From Azospirillum humicireducens (GTDB lineage: Bacteria; Pseudomonadota; Alphaproteobacteria; Azospirillales; Azospirillaceae), in NCBI RefSeq assembly GCF_001639105.2, contig NZ_CP028902.1, positions 249,619 to 313,618 on the forward strand: 64,000 nt of DNA, in the 5' to 3' direction. How positions within the stretch are numbered: the first letter of the stretch is position 1; every line of letters begins with the position of its first letter. Position numbers and translations under genes: made by a program. Positions 8,646 through 17,609 of this stretch are shown here, piece after piece. The notes below the pieces were generated by a model, which was not told the origin of the DNA, did no database searches, and saw only the letters and a list, made by a program, of their open reading frames with translations.

Positions 8646-9724
8646 GGGGAAATCCTGCGGTCCGATGAGGATACAGGCGGGCTGCGCCGCCAGTAGGCGA
8701 CCGCCAGAATGCGGTCGCGGTCGATGCCGCGTCCGCGCAGATGCTCGCGCAGACGGGCGAGGTCGTCGAACTCGCAGGCGATCCAGGCGAACAGGTCGGC
8801 GGGGCCGGACGGCAGCGTCAGGGTGCGCACCGCCTCAACCAGCGGCGCCGTGGTTCCGCCCTCTCCACGGTGCAGCCAGCGGACGATGAAACCGGCGGGA
8901 GCCCGGAGCGGCAGTTCGTCCGCCGCATCCTCCACCTCGATCAGGGCGGTGCCGCGGGCGGCAGGCGGCAGTTCCTCCAGAATGCGGGCGATGGCGGGAA
9001 GCGCCGTCTCGTCGCCGGCCAGCAGATGCCAAGGGGCCGGACGGAGGCCGAGCCCGCAGGGGCCGGACATGCCGCAGAGGTCGCCGGGCCGGGCCCCCAT
9101 GGCGAAGGAGGTGCCGGGCCCCCCGTCGGCATGGAGGAGGAAATCGATGTCCAGTTCGCCCGCATCGGCGTCGATGCGCCGAAGGGTGTAATAGCGGACC
9201 GCGGGGCGTCGGTCCGGTTCGGGCCAGAGCGGCCTCCCGTCCGGTCCGGGGCGCGGCCAGGACGGCACCTCGCCCCCCGGCGGCGGCAGGTAGAGCCGGA
9301 CATGCAGGTTGTCCGGGGTGGCGAAGCGGGCGAGGTCGGTGCCGCGGAAGGTGATGCGGCGCAGGCGCGGCGTCAGGTCCCGGACGGCGGTGACACGGAT
9401 CTCGCGGAAGTCGGCGAACAGCGGTCCGGTCTCCACATCGCCGGTCCAGGCGATGGCGGCATCCTCCCCGAGCAGGGCGACCAGCTGTTCGCCGACGGAG
9501 GCGCGCAACCGCTCCAAAAGGCCGCGGTCATCCGCTTCGGCCCGCAGATGCAGGGCATCGGTGCCGATGGTCAGCACAAGACGGCCGAACCCGCCTCCCG
9601 CCGCCAGCGTGTCGCCCTCACGGGTGAAGGACAGTCCATAAGGCTCGGCGGCGGCGACCAGCCGGCCGGCGGCGGCGGACGGATGGTCGTGGGGAACCGT
9701 CGTGTCGCAGGAGAAGCGGGGCAT
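8642..9724 (-). CDS. Siderophore-interacting FAD reductase with N-terminal DUF2218
   Basis: A 360-residue protein starting at the ATG at 9724, which overlaps the permease stop (TGATG). Residues ~1-95 look like a DUF2218 domain (HPSAAAGRLVAAAEPYGLSF, RLVLTIGTDALHLRAEADD). The rest is a SIP-type ferredoxin-reductase fold, with flavin-binding RRITFRGTDLARFA and RYYTLRRID, GPGTSFAMGARPGD, and a C-terminal SIP domain (WHLLAGDETALPAIARILEE, WIACEFDDLARLREHL). SIP enzymes (ViuB/YqjH family) release iron from imported ferric siderophores by reduction in the cytosol. The fusion and operon position support that role here. Confidence 0.92.
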   Translation of the reverse strand: MPRFSCDTTVPHDHPSAAAGRLVAAAEPYGLSFTREGDTLAAGGGFGRLVLTIGTDALHLRAEADDRGLLERLRASVGEQLVALLGEDAAIAWTGDVETGPLFADFREIRVTAVRDLTPRLRRITFRGTDLARFATPDNLHVRLYLPPPGGEVPSWPRPGPDGRPLWPEPDRRPAVRYYTLRRIDADAGELDIDFLLHADGGPGTSFAMGARPGDLCGMSGPCGLGLRPAPWHLLAGDETALPAIARILEELPPAARGTALIEVEDAADELPLRAPAGFIVRWLHRGEGGTTAPLVEAVRTLTLPSGPADLFAWIACEFDDLARLREHLRGRGIDRDRILAVAYWRRSPPVSSSDRRISP

Positions 9725-11718
9725 CAGCGCCGTCCCAGCAGCCAGAGAAGAAAGGGTCCGCCGATCACCGAGGCGAGCAGCCCGGCCGGCACCTGATAGG
9801 GAAAGATCACACTGCGCCCGAGCCAGTCGGCCAACAGCATGACCAGACCGCCGAGCATGGCGGAGCCGGCGAGATGGGCCGCTGCGCGTTGCAGGCCGAT
9901 CATCCGGGCCAGATGCGGCCCCATCAGCCCGACGAAGCTCAACGGCCCGACGATCAGCGTCGCCGCCGCGGTCAGCAGGGCCGACAGGCTGAACAGCACG
10001 GCACGGCTGAGCGACGGGCCGACCCCAAGGGCGGCGGCCACCCCGCCGCCGAGCGGCAGCAGGTCGAGCCAGCGGGCGACGAAAGGAATTGCGCCGACGC
10101 CGAGCAGGGCCAGCGCCAGTGCCACCAGCCCGTCGGTCCATCCCACCATGTAGGTGGACCCCGACAGCCAGGTGACGAGCGTCTGCAGGCGCGGATCCTG
10201 TCCGGCCATCAATAGGGCGACGACGACCCCGGAGATGGAGCTGGTGGCGATGCCGGCCAGCAGCAGCCGGTCGGGCGAGAAGCCGTCCTTGCGGCCGAGT
10301 GCCAACATTGCCGCAAGGACGGCGACCGCTCCCGCTCCGCCGGCCGCGATCTGCGCGCCACGCCCAGGCGCGTCGGCCGAGAACATCAGCACGACCACGC
10401 CGAGGATCGCGCCGGAGGAGACGCCGAGGATCTCCGGCGCCGCCAGCGGGTTGCCGGTCATCCGCTGCAGCATCGCACCCGCCATCGCCAGCATGGCCCC
10501 GCCCGACAGCGCCGCCAGCGCCCGCGGCAGGCGCCAGGGCTCCAGCGCGGCAAGCTCGCCGCCGACGCTCCACTCCCAGCCGTCCGGTCCGGTGCCGAAG
10601 GCGACAGCCGCCCACAGGGCCAGCGGCAGCAGCAGGGCGGTGCCGGCGAGCACCAGGACAGGCCGGGTCGCCCGTGGCGGCTGGGGAGCGGCGGACATGA
10701 CCGGCGGCGCGGACGTTCGCAGCCGCGGCAGCAGCCACAGCAGCATCGGCACGCCGAGAACCGCGGTGACGGCGCCCGTCGGCAGTTCACGGTAGGTGAT
10801 CGGCGCCAACAGCACCAGGGCGTCGGTCGCCCACAGCAGGGCGGCGCCGCACAGGGGCGCCCACAGCATCCGCTGACCCAGCCGGCGGGCGCCGGCCATG
10901 CCGACGATGGTCGGGGCGGCCAACCCGACGAAGCTGACCACGCCGACCGCGGCGACGGTCAGCGCGGCCAGCATCACCGCGATCAGCAGCCCGGCCAGAC
11001 GGGCGCCCACCACCGACAGGCCAAGGCTGCGCGCCCCACCCTCCCCGAGACCGAGCAGGACCAGCGGGCGCAGCACCAGCAGGGCGGCAGCCGCCAGCAC
11101 GGCCAGCCGCGGCGCCAGGAAGGCGGCCATGCCCCAATCCTGCTGGTCGAGGAAGCCGGCGCCCCACAGGAACAGGCCGATCAGCAGATCGTGGTTGAAC
11201 AGCACCATCACGCCGCTGACCGAGCCGGCATAAAGGCTGAGGACGAGGCCGGCGAGGACGACGGTCACCGGCGACAGCCCCTTGCGCCAGGACAGCGCCA
11301 GCAGCGCCGCCGCCGACAGCCCCGCCCCGGCCAGCGCCACCCATTCCCGCCCCAGCGCCAGCGCGTCGGGAACCCACAGGGTGGCGACCGCCAGCGACAG
11401 ATGCGCGCCGGCGGAAATGCCGAGGGTGGCGGGCTCCGCCAGCGGGTTGCGCAGCACCTGCTGCAGGATCGCTCCGGCAAGCCCCAGCGCCGCCCCGACC
11501 AGCAGGGCGACCACAAAGCGCGGGAACAGCACATAATGGGCGGCCAGCTGGTCGAGGCTGGCCGGATCGGGATCGACCAGCGCCCGCCACCACAGATCGG
11601 GCGGCAATTGGCGGTCCAGCACGAGAAGGGAGGCCAGCCCGGCCAGCAGGATGAGGCCGGTCACCGGCCATGCGGGGCCGAAGCGGCGGGCGGCGGGCGG
11701 CATCGCGGTGTCAGCCAT
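9724..11718 (-). CDS. fhuB: Ferric-siderophore ABC permease, fused FhuB type (two FecCD halves)
   Basis: A 664-residue inner-membrane protein carrying two tandem FecCD permease halves. The first has PRFVVALLVGAALGLAGAIL, ILQQVLRNPLAEPATLGISA, AGAHLSLA and VVSFVGLAAPTIVGMAG. The second has LPRALAALSGGAMLAMAGAM, LQRMTGNPLAAPEILGVSSG and LIVGPLSFVGLMGPHLARM. Each half has about ten membrane segments and a GxNPLAxPxxLG loop for ATPase contact. Fused permeases are typical of FhuB. I chose the ATG at 11718, which overlaps the binding-protein gene by 8 bp. The reading frame is open further upstream only as a shadow of that gene. Confidence 0.95.
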   Translation of the reverse strand: MADTAMPPAARRFGPAWPVTGLILLAGLASLLVLDRQLPPDLWWRALVDPDPASLDQLAAHYVLFPRFVVALLVGAALGLAGAILQQVLRNPLAEPATLGISAGAHLSLAVATLWVPDALALGREWVALAGAGLSAAALLALSWRKGLSPVTVVLAGLVLSLYAGSVSGVMVLFNHDLLIGLFLWGAGFLDQQDWGMAAFLAPRLAVLAAAALLVLRPLVLLGLGEGGARSLGLSVVGARLAGLLIAVMLAALTVAAVGVVSFVGLAAPTIVGMAGARRLGQRMLWAPLCGAALLWATDALVLLAPITYRELPTGAVTAVLGVPMLLWLLPRLRTSAPPVMSAAPQPPRATRPVLVLAGTALLLPLALWAAVAFGTGPDGWEWSVGGELAALEPWRLPRALAALSGGAMLAMAGAMLQRMTGNPLAAPEILGVSSGAILGVVVLMFSADAPGRGAQIAAGGAGAVAVLAAMLALGRKDGFSPDRLLLAGIATSSISGVVVALLMAGQDPRLQTLVTWLSGSTYMVGWTDGLVALALALLGVGAIPFVARWLDLLPLGGGVAAALGVGPSLSRAVLFSLSALLTAAATLIVGPLSFVGLMGPHLARMIGLQRAAAHLAGSAMLGGLVMLLADWLGRSVIFPYQVPAGLLASVIGGPFLLWLLGRR

Positions 11719-12634
11719 GGCTCTGCGGAAGCCTTTCGCCGAGCAGGCGGACGAACCGCTCGGCCGTCGGGACGCCGCCATAGAACAGGATGGGCGGCAG
11801 GATGGTGACGCGGCCTTCGCGCAGGAAGGGCAGCCCGGCGAACAGCGGCAGGCCGGCCAGCGCCTCCAGCGCCCGTTGGCCTTCGCTGCCGATGTTGACC
11901 AGCCCGGCATCGGGCCGCCCGGTCAGCCGGTCCATGGTCACGGTGGCATGACCATAGGGTCCGCTGGGACCGGTCCAGGCATTCCCGATCCCCAGCCGGT
12001 CGAGAATCTCCTGATACAGGCTGTTGCGCCCATGGATCAGGACGCGGCGCCCGTCGAGGACGCTGAGGACATAGAGCGGTCGCCGCGCCGTGCCGGACAG
12101 GCGGTCGCGCGCCTCCTCCAGCGCATGGTCGAGCCGGCCGACCGCGCGGTCGGCCGCCTCCGGCACGCCCAGATCGCCTGCCAGCCCGCGCAGGGAGGCG
12201 ATGGCGAAGGCGAGTTGGCCGCTCCACCCGCCGCCTTCCGCAGACCGGGTGTCGAAGGGCTGGTAGAGGGTCAGCGGAGCGATCCGCTCCAGCCGCCCGC
12301 GCACCGCCGACAGCATGCCGTCGCTGACGAAACGGGCGGGAGCCAGCCGGTCGAGCAGTTCCAGATTCGGCTCCGCCCGCGCGCCGATGTCCGGAACGCC
12401 GTCCGGCACCGCCGGCTCGATCACCGAACGGCGGTAGCGGTCGATCTCCGGCAGACCACGCGGAACGATGCCCAGCGACAGCAGGGCCTGCGCGCTCGTC
12501 CAGTCGAGCGCACAGACCCCGCCTGCATCCTTGGCCCGCACCGGCCTCACGCCGCCGGCCAGGAGACCGAACGGCAGCGCGGAGGCCATGCGGAGGAACC
12601 GGCGGCGGTCGAGGTCGCCGGCAATGTCGGGCAT
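11711..12634 (-). CDS. fhuD: Iron-siderophore periplasmic binding protein, FhuD type, with Tat signal
   Basis: A 307-residue protein from the ATG at 12634; an in-frame TTG three codons upstream is less likely. The N-terminus has a twin-arginine motif (DRRRFLRM) and a hydrophobic stretch (ASALPFGLLAGGVRPVRA), so it is probably exported folded through Tat. The mature part follows the FhuD/FecB class III pattern: VCALDWTSAQALLSLGIVPR, then PNLELLDRLAPARFVSD, with a C-terminal lobe ending FVRLLGERL. It would deliver the ferric siderophore to the FhuB permease encoded 8 bp inside its end. It follows the receptor gene by about 19 bp, so the two may be cotranscribed. Confidence 0.92.
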   Translation of the reverse strand: MPDIAGDLDRRRFLRMASALPFGLLAGGVRPVRAKDAGGVCALDWTSAQALLSLGIVPRGLPEIDRYRRSVIEPAVPDGVPDIGARAEPNLELLDRLAPARFVSDGMLSAVRGRLERIAPLTLYQPFDTRSAEGGGWSGQLAFAIASLRGLAGDLGVPEAADRAVGRLDHALEEARDRLSGTARRPLYVLSVLDGRRVLIHGRNSLYQEILDRLGIGNAWTGPSGPYGHATVTMDRLTGRPDAGLVNIGSEGQRALEALAGLPLFAGLPFLREGRVTILPPILFYGGVPTAERFVRLLGERLPQSHG

Positions 12635-12653
12635 CGGCCGCAACCGTCGCGCC

Positions 12654-14906
12654 TTACCAGCTGTACTTCAGCGTCGCCAGGACCTGGCGGCGGTTGCCGT
12701 ACAGCACGGTGTTGTCGTAGAAGCCCGCCGAATGATACTTCTTGTCGGTCAGGTTGCTGACGTTGAGCGCGACGCTGGCGCCCTGCAGTTCGGACCGCAG
12801 CGCGCCCAGATCGTAACGGACGGCGGCATCGACCAGCGTGTAGTCGGGGATGGTCTCGGTGTTGGCCGTGTTCTTGGCCGAGCCGACATAGCGCGCGCCG
12901 ACGCCGAGGCCAAGCCCGGTCAGCGGACCCGACTTGACGGTGTAGTCGCCCCAGGCCGACGCCATGTGGCGCGGAATCCCCTTCGGACGCAGCCCGACCG
13001 AGCTGGCGGTGGAACCGACGGCGGGGTTGTCCTTGGTGATCTCGGCATCGACGAAGGCGTAGGAGGCGATCAGGCTGAACTCCTCCGTCAGCTCCATCTT
13101 GCCTTCCAGCTCGATGCCGCGGCTGCGGATCTCGCCGTCCTGCACCGAAAAGCCGCTGAACACCGGGTCGTTGGTGACGACATTCTGCTGGGTGATGTGG
13201 TAGAGCGAGGCGGAGATGAAGCTGTTCCAGCCGTTCGGCTGATACTTCACGCCCACTTCGTACTGGGTGCCGGTGGTCGGCTTGAAGGTGCCGCCGCCAC
13301 GCTGCGGTGCATAGGTGCCGGTGGTCGGCTGGAACGAGGTCGCGTAGCTGGCATAGGGCGCGATGCCGTTGTCGAAGACATAGCCCAGGCCGACGCGTCC
13401 GGTGAAGTGATGGTCGCGCGCGGTCTGGAAGCTGCTGGACAGGTTGTTCGTCTCCTTGCCGACCACCCAGTCCTGACGGCCGCTGAGCGTCAGTATCCAG
13501 TTCTCGTAGCGCAGCTGGTCCTGCAGGTAGGCGCCGATCTGGGTCAGGTTGCTCTTGCCGTCCACCCAGGGATCGCCATAGAGGAAATCGGTCCCCGGAT
13601 AGCTCGGGTTGAGAACGTCGATCACCAGCGCGTTCAGCGAATTGCGCCGCGTCTCCCGCCCGATGTAATAGGCATAGTCGACGCCGGCCAGAATGGTGTG
13701 CGACACCGGCCCGGTCGATACCTTGCCCTGGACGTTGCTGTCGAGCAGATAGGTCTCGGTGGTCTTCGGACGGTCCTGCACCCCGACCGGATAGAATCGC
13801 CCGTTCACCAGCTCGACCGGCCACGCGGTGCTGAAGGCGCTGACGAAGTTGACCCGCGAATGCATGTAGCGGGCATTCTGGTGGAAGGTCCAGTCCGGGC
13901 TGATCTCATGCTCCAGCTCGTAACCGATGGTGGTGTTCTGCACCTTCCAGTCGGAATATCCGGGGACACCGAAATAGAGATCGGTGCCGATCAGATCCAT
14001 CGAGCTGCGCGGAATGCTCTGCTCCGAACCGCTCATCTTCAGCTTCTGATAGCTGGCGAGCAGGGTCATCTTGGTCTTGTCGGTCGGCTTGAAGGTCACG
14101 GCCGGCGCGATGTAGACGCGGTCGTCCGGCGCATGGTCGACCTGGCTGTCGGACATGCGGCCGAGACCGGTCAGGCGGTACAGCACCTTGCCGTCGCCGT
14201 CCACCGGCCCGCCGAAATCGAAGGCGGCCTGACGGCGGTCGAAGCTGCCGGTCTGCAGCTGGATCTCGTGCAGCGGCTTGTCGGTCGGCCGCTTCGTGGT
14301 CAGGTTCACAACGCCGCCGGGCGAGGTCTGGCCGAACAGGACCGACGACGGCCCCTTCACCACATCGACGCGCTCCAGCCCGTAGGGCTCGAAATTGGTG
14401 TCGTAGTTGTTGAAGCCGGCCCGCAGGCCGTCACGATAGATGCCGAACAGGTTGAAGTCGCGGAAGCCGCGCATCGAGAAATCCGGGGCGCCGGGACCGC
14501 CGGGGTAATCGACCACCGCGATGCCGGGCGAATAGGCGACCGCACCGGCGAAATCCTGCACCGCGCGCTGGTCCAGCTCCTTGCGGGTGACGACGGAGAT
14601 GGTCTGTGGGATTTCGACAAGCGGCGTCTCGACCTTGGTGCCGACGGCGCTGCGGGTCGCGACATAACCCTCGGTGCCGCCGACGACGCCCTGAACGGAA
14701 ATCGGCGCAAGCACCATGCCGCCGCCGGTCGCCTGGGTGTTGCCGGCTTGGCCGCCATCCGTCGCCTGCTGTGCCAGACCGGCCGACTGGTTCGCCAGCA
14801 GCGCAAGTCCGGCCATCGCTGTCGCCAGCAGGAAGGGCTTCAGACGCCCGCGCTTGCCCGTCGCCGGACGGACGGCCGTTGCGGCCGACCCAACCTCGAT
14901 CTCCAT
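12654..14906 (-). CDS. TonB-dependent siderophore receptor (no STN domain)
   Basis: A 750-residue receptor from the ATG at 14906, with GGGGGAA as a good ribosome site; an upstream GTG/ATG extension is less likely. A signal peptide (FLLATAMAGLALLANQSAGLA) precedes a TonB-box-like PISVQG. The plug shows VEIPQTISVVTRKELDQRAV, LERVDVVKGPSSVLFGQTSP and GGVVNLTTKRPT. The barrel ends ATLKYSW with the usual aromatic terminus, and NLTDKKYHSAGFYDNTVLYG is a typical last-strand region. It closely resembles FhuA/FoxA-type ferrisiderophore receptors. It heads the minus-strand operon that continues with the binding protein and importer, so it likely takes up their common substrate. Confidence 0.95.
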   Translation of the reverse strand: MEIEVGSAATAVRPATGKRGRLKPFLLATAMAGLALLANQSAGLAQQATDGGQAGNTQATGGGMVLAPISVQGVVGGTEGYVATRSAVGTKVETPLVEIPQTISVVTRKELDQRAVQDFAGAVAYSPGIAVVDYPGGPGAPDFSMRGFRDFNLFGIYRDGLRAGFNNYDTNFEPYGLERVDVVKGPSSVLFGQTSPGGVVNLTTKRPTDKPLHEIQLQTGSFDRRQAAFDFGGPVDGDGKVLYRLTGLGRMSDSQVDHAPDDRVYIAPAVTFKPTDKTKMTLLASYQKLKMSGSEQSIPRSSMDLIGTDLYFGVPGYSDWKVQNTTIGYELEHEISPDWTFHQNARYMHSRVNFVSAFSTAWPVELVNGRFYPVGVQDRPKTTETYLLDSNVQGKVSTGPVSHTILAGVDYAYYIGRETRRNSLNALVIDVLNPSYPGTDFLYGDPWVDGKSNLTQIGAYLQDQLRYENWILTLSGRQDWVVGKETNNLSSSFQTARDHHFTGRVGLGYVFDNGIAPYASYATSFQPTTGTYAPQRGGGTFKPTTGTQYEVGVKYQPNGWNSFISASLYHITQQNVVTNDPVFSGFSVQDGEIRSRGIELEGKMELTEEFSLIASYAFVDAEITKDNPAVGSTASSVGLRPKGIPRHMASAWGDYTVKSGPLTGLGLGVGARYVGSAKNTANTETIPDYTLVDAAVRYDLGALRSELQGASVALNVSNLTDKKYHSAGFYDNTVLYGNRRQVLATLKYSW

Positions 14907-15063
14907 CTCTATTCCCCCAGTCGAAGCTCCATCGGGCGGGCTCCGCTGCCTGCGAAACCCGTCTCCCGGCTCTAAGACGAAGGGGGTAGGCAAATATTAA
15001 GGGGAATTCTTCATGCGCACGGATTTTTCTCCCGACGCCGCCCTCGAGGCTGCCAATGGGGGG

Positions 15064-15714
15064 TCAGCAGCCCGGTCTTTCCGGCAGCCCGGCAACCGGC
15101 GGAGCGGGCGCACAGGATTTTGCCGCGCCTTGTCCCGCATTGCCCTCTGCCGCCGGTGCGGTGCGGCCACCCATTCCGCTAATATCGTAGCCGGTCCAGG
15201 CAAGATGGCCCGGCGACAGCAGCAGCGGAGCCCAGATCACGGCCGACAGGACGTTGAAGACCTGAAATTTCCGATGGGGCATCGCCAACATGCCGGCGGT
15301 GGTCGGAACCACCGCGCGCAGCGGCCCGATGAAGCGCGCCAGGAACACGCTCTTGCTTCCATGCCGCAGGAAGAAGGCTTCGCCACGGCGGCGCAGGTCG
15401 GGCTGCCGGCTCAACGGCCATATCCGGAACAGGCGCTCGCCATAACGGCGGCCCAGCCAGTAGGAGGTGGCGTCCCCCAGGATGGCGCCGCCGGCGATCG
15501 CCAGATAGACCGACCAGAAATCGAGAACGCCCGCGCCCACAAGCGCACCGGTCGCGATCAGCATGACGACACCGGGAATGAGAAGCCCGACGAGTGTCAG
15601 CCCCTCGGCAAAGGCCATCAGGAAGATGATGGCTTCCGCCCACTCCGCATGCGCTTCGATGAAGGCGGCGAGAGCGGCCCCCTGGGCTGCGAAGTCCGGC
15701 AGTCCCGTCAGCAC
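15064..15714 (-). CDS. DedA-family inner-membrane protein
   Basis: A 216-residue membrane protein with a GTG start at 15714 and no strong ribosome site. Family landmarks are AEGLTLVGLLIPGVVMLIAT, GGAILGDATSYWLGRRYGER, FFLRHGSKSVFLARFIGPLR and AVVPTTAGMLAMPHRKF. DedA proteins are now viewed as lipid-carrier translocases or membrane-homeostasis factors (undecaprenyl-phosphate and phospholipid handling). The gene lies upstream of the receptor gene in the same direction with a 157-bp gap, and nothing ties it to iron uptake. Confidence 0.93.
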   Translation of the reverse strand: MLTGLPDFAAQGAALAAFIEAHAEWAEAIIFLMAFAEGLTLVGLLIPGVVMLIATGALVGAGVLDFWSVYLAIAGGAILGDATSYWLGRRYGERLFRIWPLSRQPDLRRRGEAFFLRHGSKSVFLARFIGPLRAVVPTTAGMLAMPHRKFQVFNVLSAVIWAPLLLSPGHLAWTGYDISGMGGRTAPAAEGNAGQGAAKSCAPAPPVAGLPERPGC

Positions 15715-16073
15715 GGCTTTTGCGCCCGCGTCGTCTCGAGCCTTGCAGGACGCTGACTGACGGTGAGCGGTCGATGCAGGTCGGTCATGGGAAGCGTCAA
15801 GTCCTTTTCCAGGTCGGTGAAGCCGTCGAATTTCTCAAAGCCCGATCACGCCCTTCAGCGTGAGCGCAGATGGCGGGAACCGGCTTCCCTGCCACGTCTG
15901 CGTCGGCGGAATAGCCGAGGTCCAGGCGAACCACAGCTGGACGCGCCCCCACGATCATTCAAGTCCGCCGCGCGCAATTTATCGCGTCGGCATCCGCTGA
16001 GCGCTTCGCTTACGCTCGTATCGGGCATTCGTACCCAACAACCAGAGCAGGGCGCGTTCGAAAATTTCGGAGT

Positions 16074-16100
16074 TGAGGTGATGTGGTGGACGGCCCTTCC
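16074..16100 (+). repeat. 27-bp repeat, copy 1 (inverted copy at 63780-63806)
   Basis: The sequence begins TGAGGTGATGTGGTGG and ends CGGCCCTTCC. It is identical, in inverted orientation, to 63780-63806 beside an IS110-family transposase fragment. It overlaps the palindrome at 16079-16109. Confidence 0.9.
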
Positions 16101-16109
16101 ACCACATCA
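16079..16109. repeat. Perfect 11-bp-stem palindrome (REP-like or terminator-like)
   Basis: The arms TGATGTGGTGG (16079-16089) and CCACCACATCA (16099-16109) enclose a 9-base loop. It lies directly after the stop codon of the small minus-strand frame ending at 16112, and has no T-tract. It could be a REP-like palindrome, a Rho-independent-like stem, or an insertion target of IS110-family elements. Confidence 0.6.
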
Positions 16110-16111
16110 GC

Positions 16112-16375
16112 TCAGTTGGCGGTATCCCCGACAACCGCTTCCGGCTTCAGACTGTTTGCCGCAATGGCGTCGCCCACCGGCTTGGCATTCACATAGCCAT
16201 CGACCACGCCCGGCTTCAGGCGGGGCAAGGCCGGTGGGGCTGGTGCCGACAATACGTCTTGGGCGGCCAGATCCCGGCTCCGGCACTGGACAGAAAGGCG
16301 GAGAGACACTTCGTGAAATGCGCTGTGGCAATGTCGATTGCCGCATGATTGACTGCCCATTGCCAATATAAGCAT
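16112..16375 (-). pseudogene. Possible C-terminal remnant of an unidentified protein
   Basis: The last ~40 residues (LPRLKPGVVDGYVNAKPVGD, then AIAANSLKPEAVVGDTAN) read like genuine protein, whereas the N-terminal half is Cys- and Ser-rich and unlike any family I know. The frame may be the 3' end of a decayed periplasmic or solute-binding gene. No ribosome site was found. Confidence is low. Confidence 0.2.
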
Positions 16376-16493
16376 ACTGATTATTTTCAGAGAAAAACAT
16401 CGTTGATATTCTTTTCACATGCATGCGGCGACGATTGAAGGTTAGCTATCAATTTCATTTCAGAGGCCACCAAACCGTCATTCAATAGTCATT

Positions 16494-16518
16494 CTGTCGC
16501 AAAGCAGCTCTGCGACAG
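16494..16518 (+). promoter_or_regulatory. Perfect 8-bp inverted repeat upstream of the BMP gene
   Basis: CTGTCGCA (16494-16501) and TGCGACAG (16511-16518) enclose nine bases, 35 bp before the BMP start. It could be an operator or a 5'-leader hairpin. An AT-rich segment just upstream (16370-16440) would suit a promoter. Confidence 0.4.
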
Positions 16519-16552
16519 TGCAGCCAAGTCGGTCCTGACGAGGTGAAGCCCG

Positions 16553-17542
16553 ATGCCCTTCCTGCTGATCATGCTGTTTGTCGTGGCGATGGCTTCACCC
16601 GGCCGGGCCGAAACTCCTGCCGACCGCCAGTTCGCCATCATCTTCAACAACACCAAGACGGACGGCGGATTCAACGAACTGGCCCTGCGCGGCCTGCAGC
16701 GCTTCAAGACCGAAACCGGCATCGATGCGCGCGAGAACATCATCCGCACCGAGGAAGAGAGCGTCCGGTCGATGCGGAATTTCGCGCACTATGGAATCCG
16801 CAACATCCTGCTGATCGGCTTCGTCAATGAAGGCGCGGTTTCGACCGTGGCGCAGGAGTTTCCGGACGTGCATTTCACCCTGATCGACGGCCGGGTCGAT
16901 CTGCCGAACGTGCGCTCCATCCTCTTCCGCGAGGACGAGGCCGCTTATCTGGTCGGCATGGCGGCGGGATTGGCGAGCGGCAGCGGTACGGTCGGCTTCA
17001 TCGGCGCAGTGCCGATTCCACCGATCAAGCGCTTCGAATGCGGCTTCGTCCAGGGCGTGATGGCGACCCGTCCATCGGCCCGGTTGCTACGCCGCTTCCT
17101 CGGCAGCGATGCGAACGCATTCCGCGACAAGGACGCCGCGCACAGCATGACGGATCAGCTGATCGCCGAGGGCGCCGATGTCGCTTTCGCCGCCGCCGGT
17201 TATGCCGGGACCGCCGTGTTGGAGAGGATGGCGGCAGCCGGGCATTTGGGAATCGGCGTGGACACGAACCAGAATGTCCTGTTTCCCGGCCATGTCCTGA
17301 CATCGGCGCTGAAGCGGGTCGACGTCGCCGCCTATCTTGCCTTGCGGGATGCGCATGAGGGCACATGGACCGCCGGCGTGCAGCATCTCGGGCTGGCGGA
17401 GCGAGGCGTGGATTGGGCGAGAGACGAGGCCAACGCCAGCCTGGTCGCTGGCCTGGCGCCCCGGCTCGAAACGGCGGCGGCGGAAATCGCCGGCGGAAGG
17501 CTGGCCGTGCAGCCGGCCGAACTGGTCGAGGCCTGCCGCTGA
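16553..17542 (+). CDS. BMP-family periplasmic substrate-binding protein
   Basis: A 329-residue protein with a Sec signal peptide (MPFLLIMLFVVAMASPGRA, cleavage before ETPAD) and no lipobox cysteine, so it is probably soluble in the periplasm. The BMP/Med/TmpC pattern is clear: FAIIFNNTKTDGGFNELALR, then GFVNEGAVSTVAQEFPDVHF, TLIDGRVDLPNVRSILFRED, EAAYLVGMAAGLAS and GTVGFIGAVPIPPIKRFECG. The family binds nucleosides, nucleobases or autoinducer-2-like ligands. No ABC permease or ATPase is adjacent. The next gene is a membrane histidine kinase, so the protein may be a ligand-sensing partner rather than a transporter component. A GAGG site precedes the ATG. Confidence 0.9.
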   Translation: MPFLLIMLFVVAMASPGRAETPADRQFAIIFNNTKTDGGFNELALRGLQRFKTETGIDARENIIRTEEESVRSMRNFAHYGIRNILLIGFVNEGAVSTVAQEFPDVHFTLIDGRVDLPNVRSILFREDEAAYLVGMAAGLASGSGTVGFIGAVPIPPIKRFECGFVQGVMATRPSARLLRRFLGSDANAFRDKDAAHSMTDQLIAEGADVAFAAAGYAGTAVLERMAAAGHLGIGVDTNQNVLFPGHVLTSALKRVDVAAYLALRDAHEGTWTAGVQHLGLAERGVDWARDEANASLVAGLAPRLETAAAEIAGGRLAVQPAELVEACR

Positions 17543-17609
17543 ATCGAATGCCGCATGTTTGCCGGCAATCCCTTCCGCAACCGGTTCCAAGCAACCATCG
17601 AGGTAAGCC

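Larger units (their letters stand above)
15715..16552. other. 838-bp stretch without a confident gene
   Basis: No open frame here has a convincing family signature or ribosome site. It holds an 11-bp-stem palindrome (16079-16109), a 27-bp sequence repeated near the right edge, a possible small minus-strand gene remnant (16112-16375), and an AT-rich promoter-like segment (16365-16500) before the BMP gene. Confidence 0.6.

Noticed and set aside
9725-10738. Extension of the siderophore reductase into the fhuB region
   Set aside because: The extra N-terminal sequence is an out-of-frame shadow of the FhuB permease; the ATG at 9724 begins the recognisable DUF2218 domain.
12468-14975. An 835-codon plus-strand frame opposite the second TonB receptor
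   Set aside because: The minus-strand receptor has signal peptide, plug and barrel motifs over the entire span; the plus-strand product has none.
15763-16371. A 202-codon plus-strand frame after dedA
   Set aside because: No ribosome site, no family motif, Arg/Pro/Ser-rich shadow-like composition, and it crosses the palindrome.
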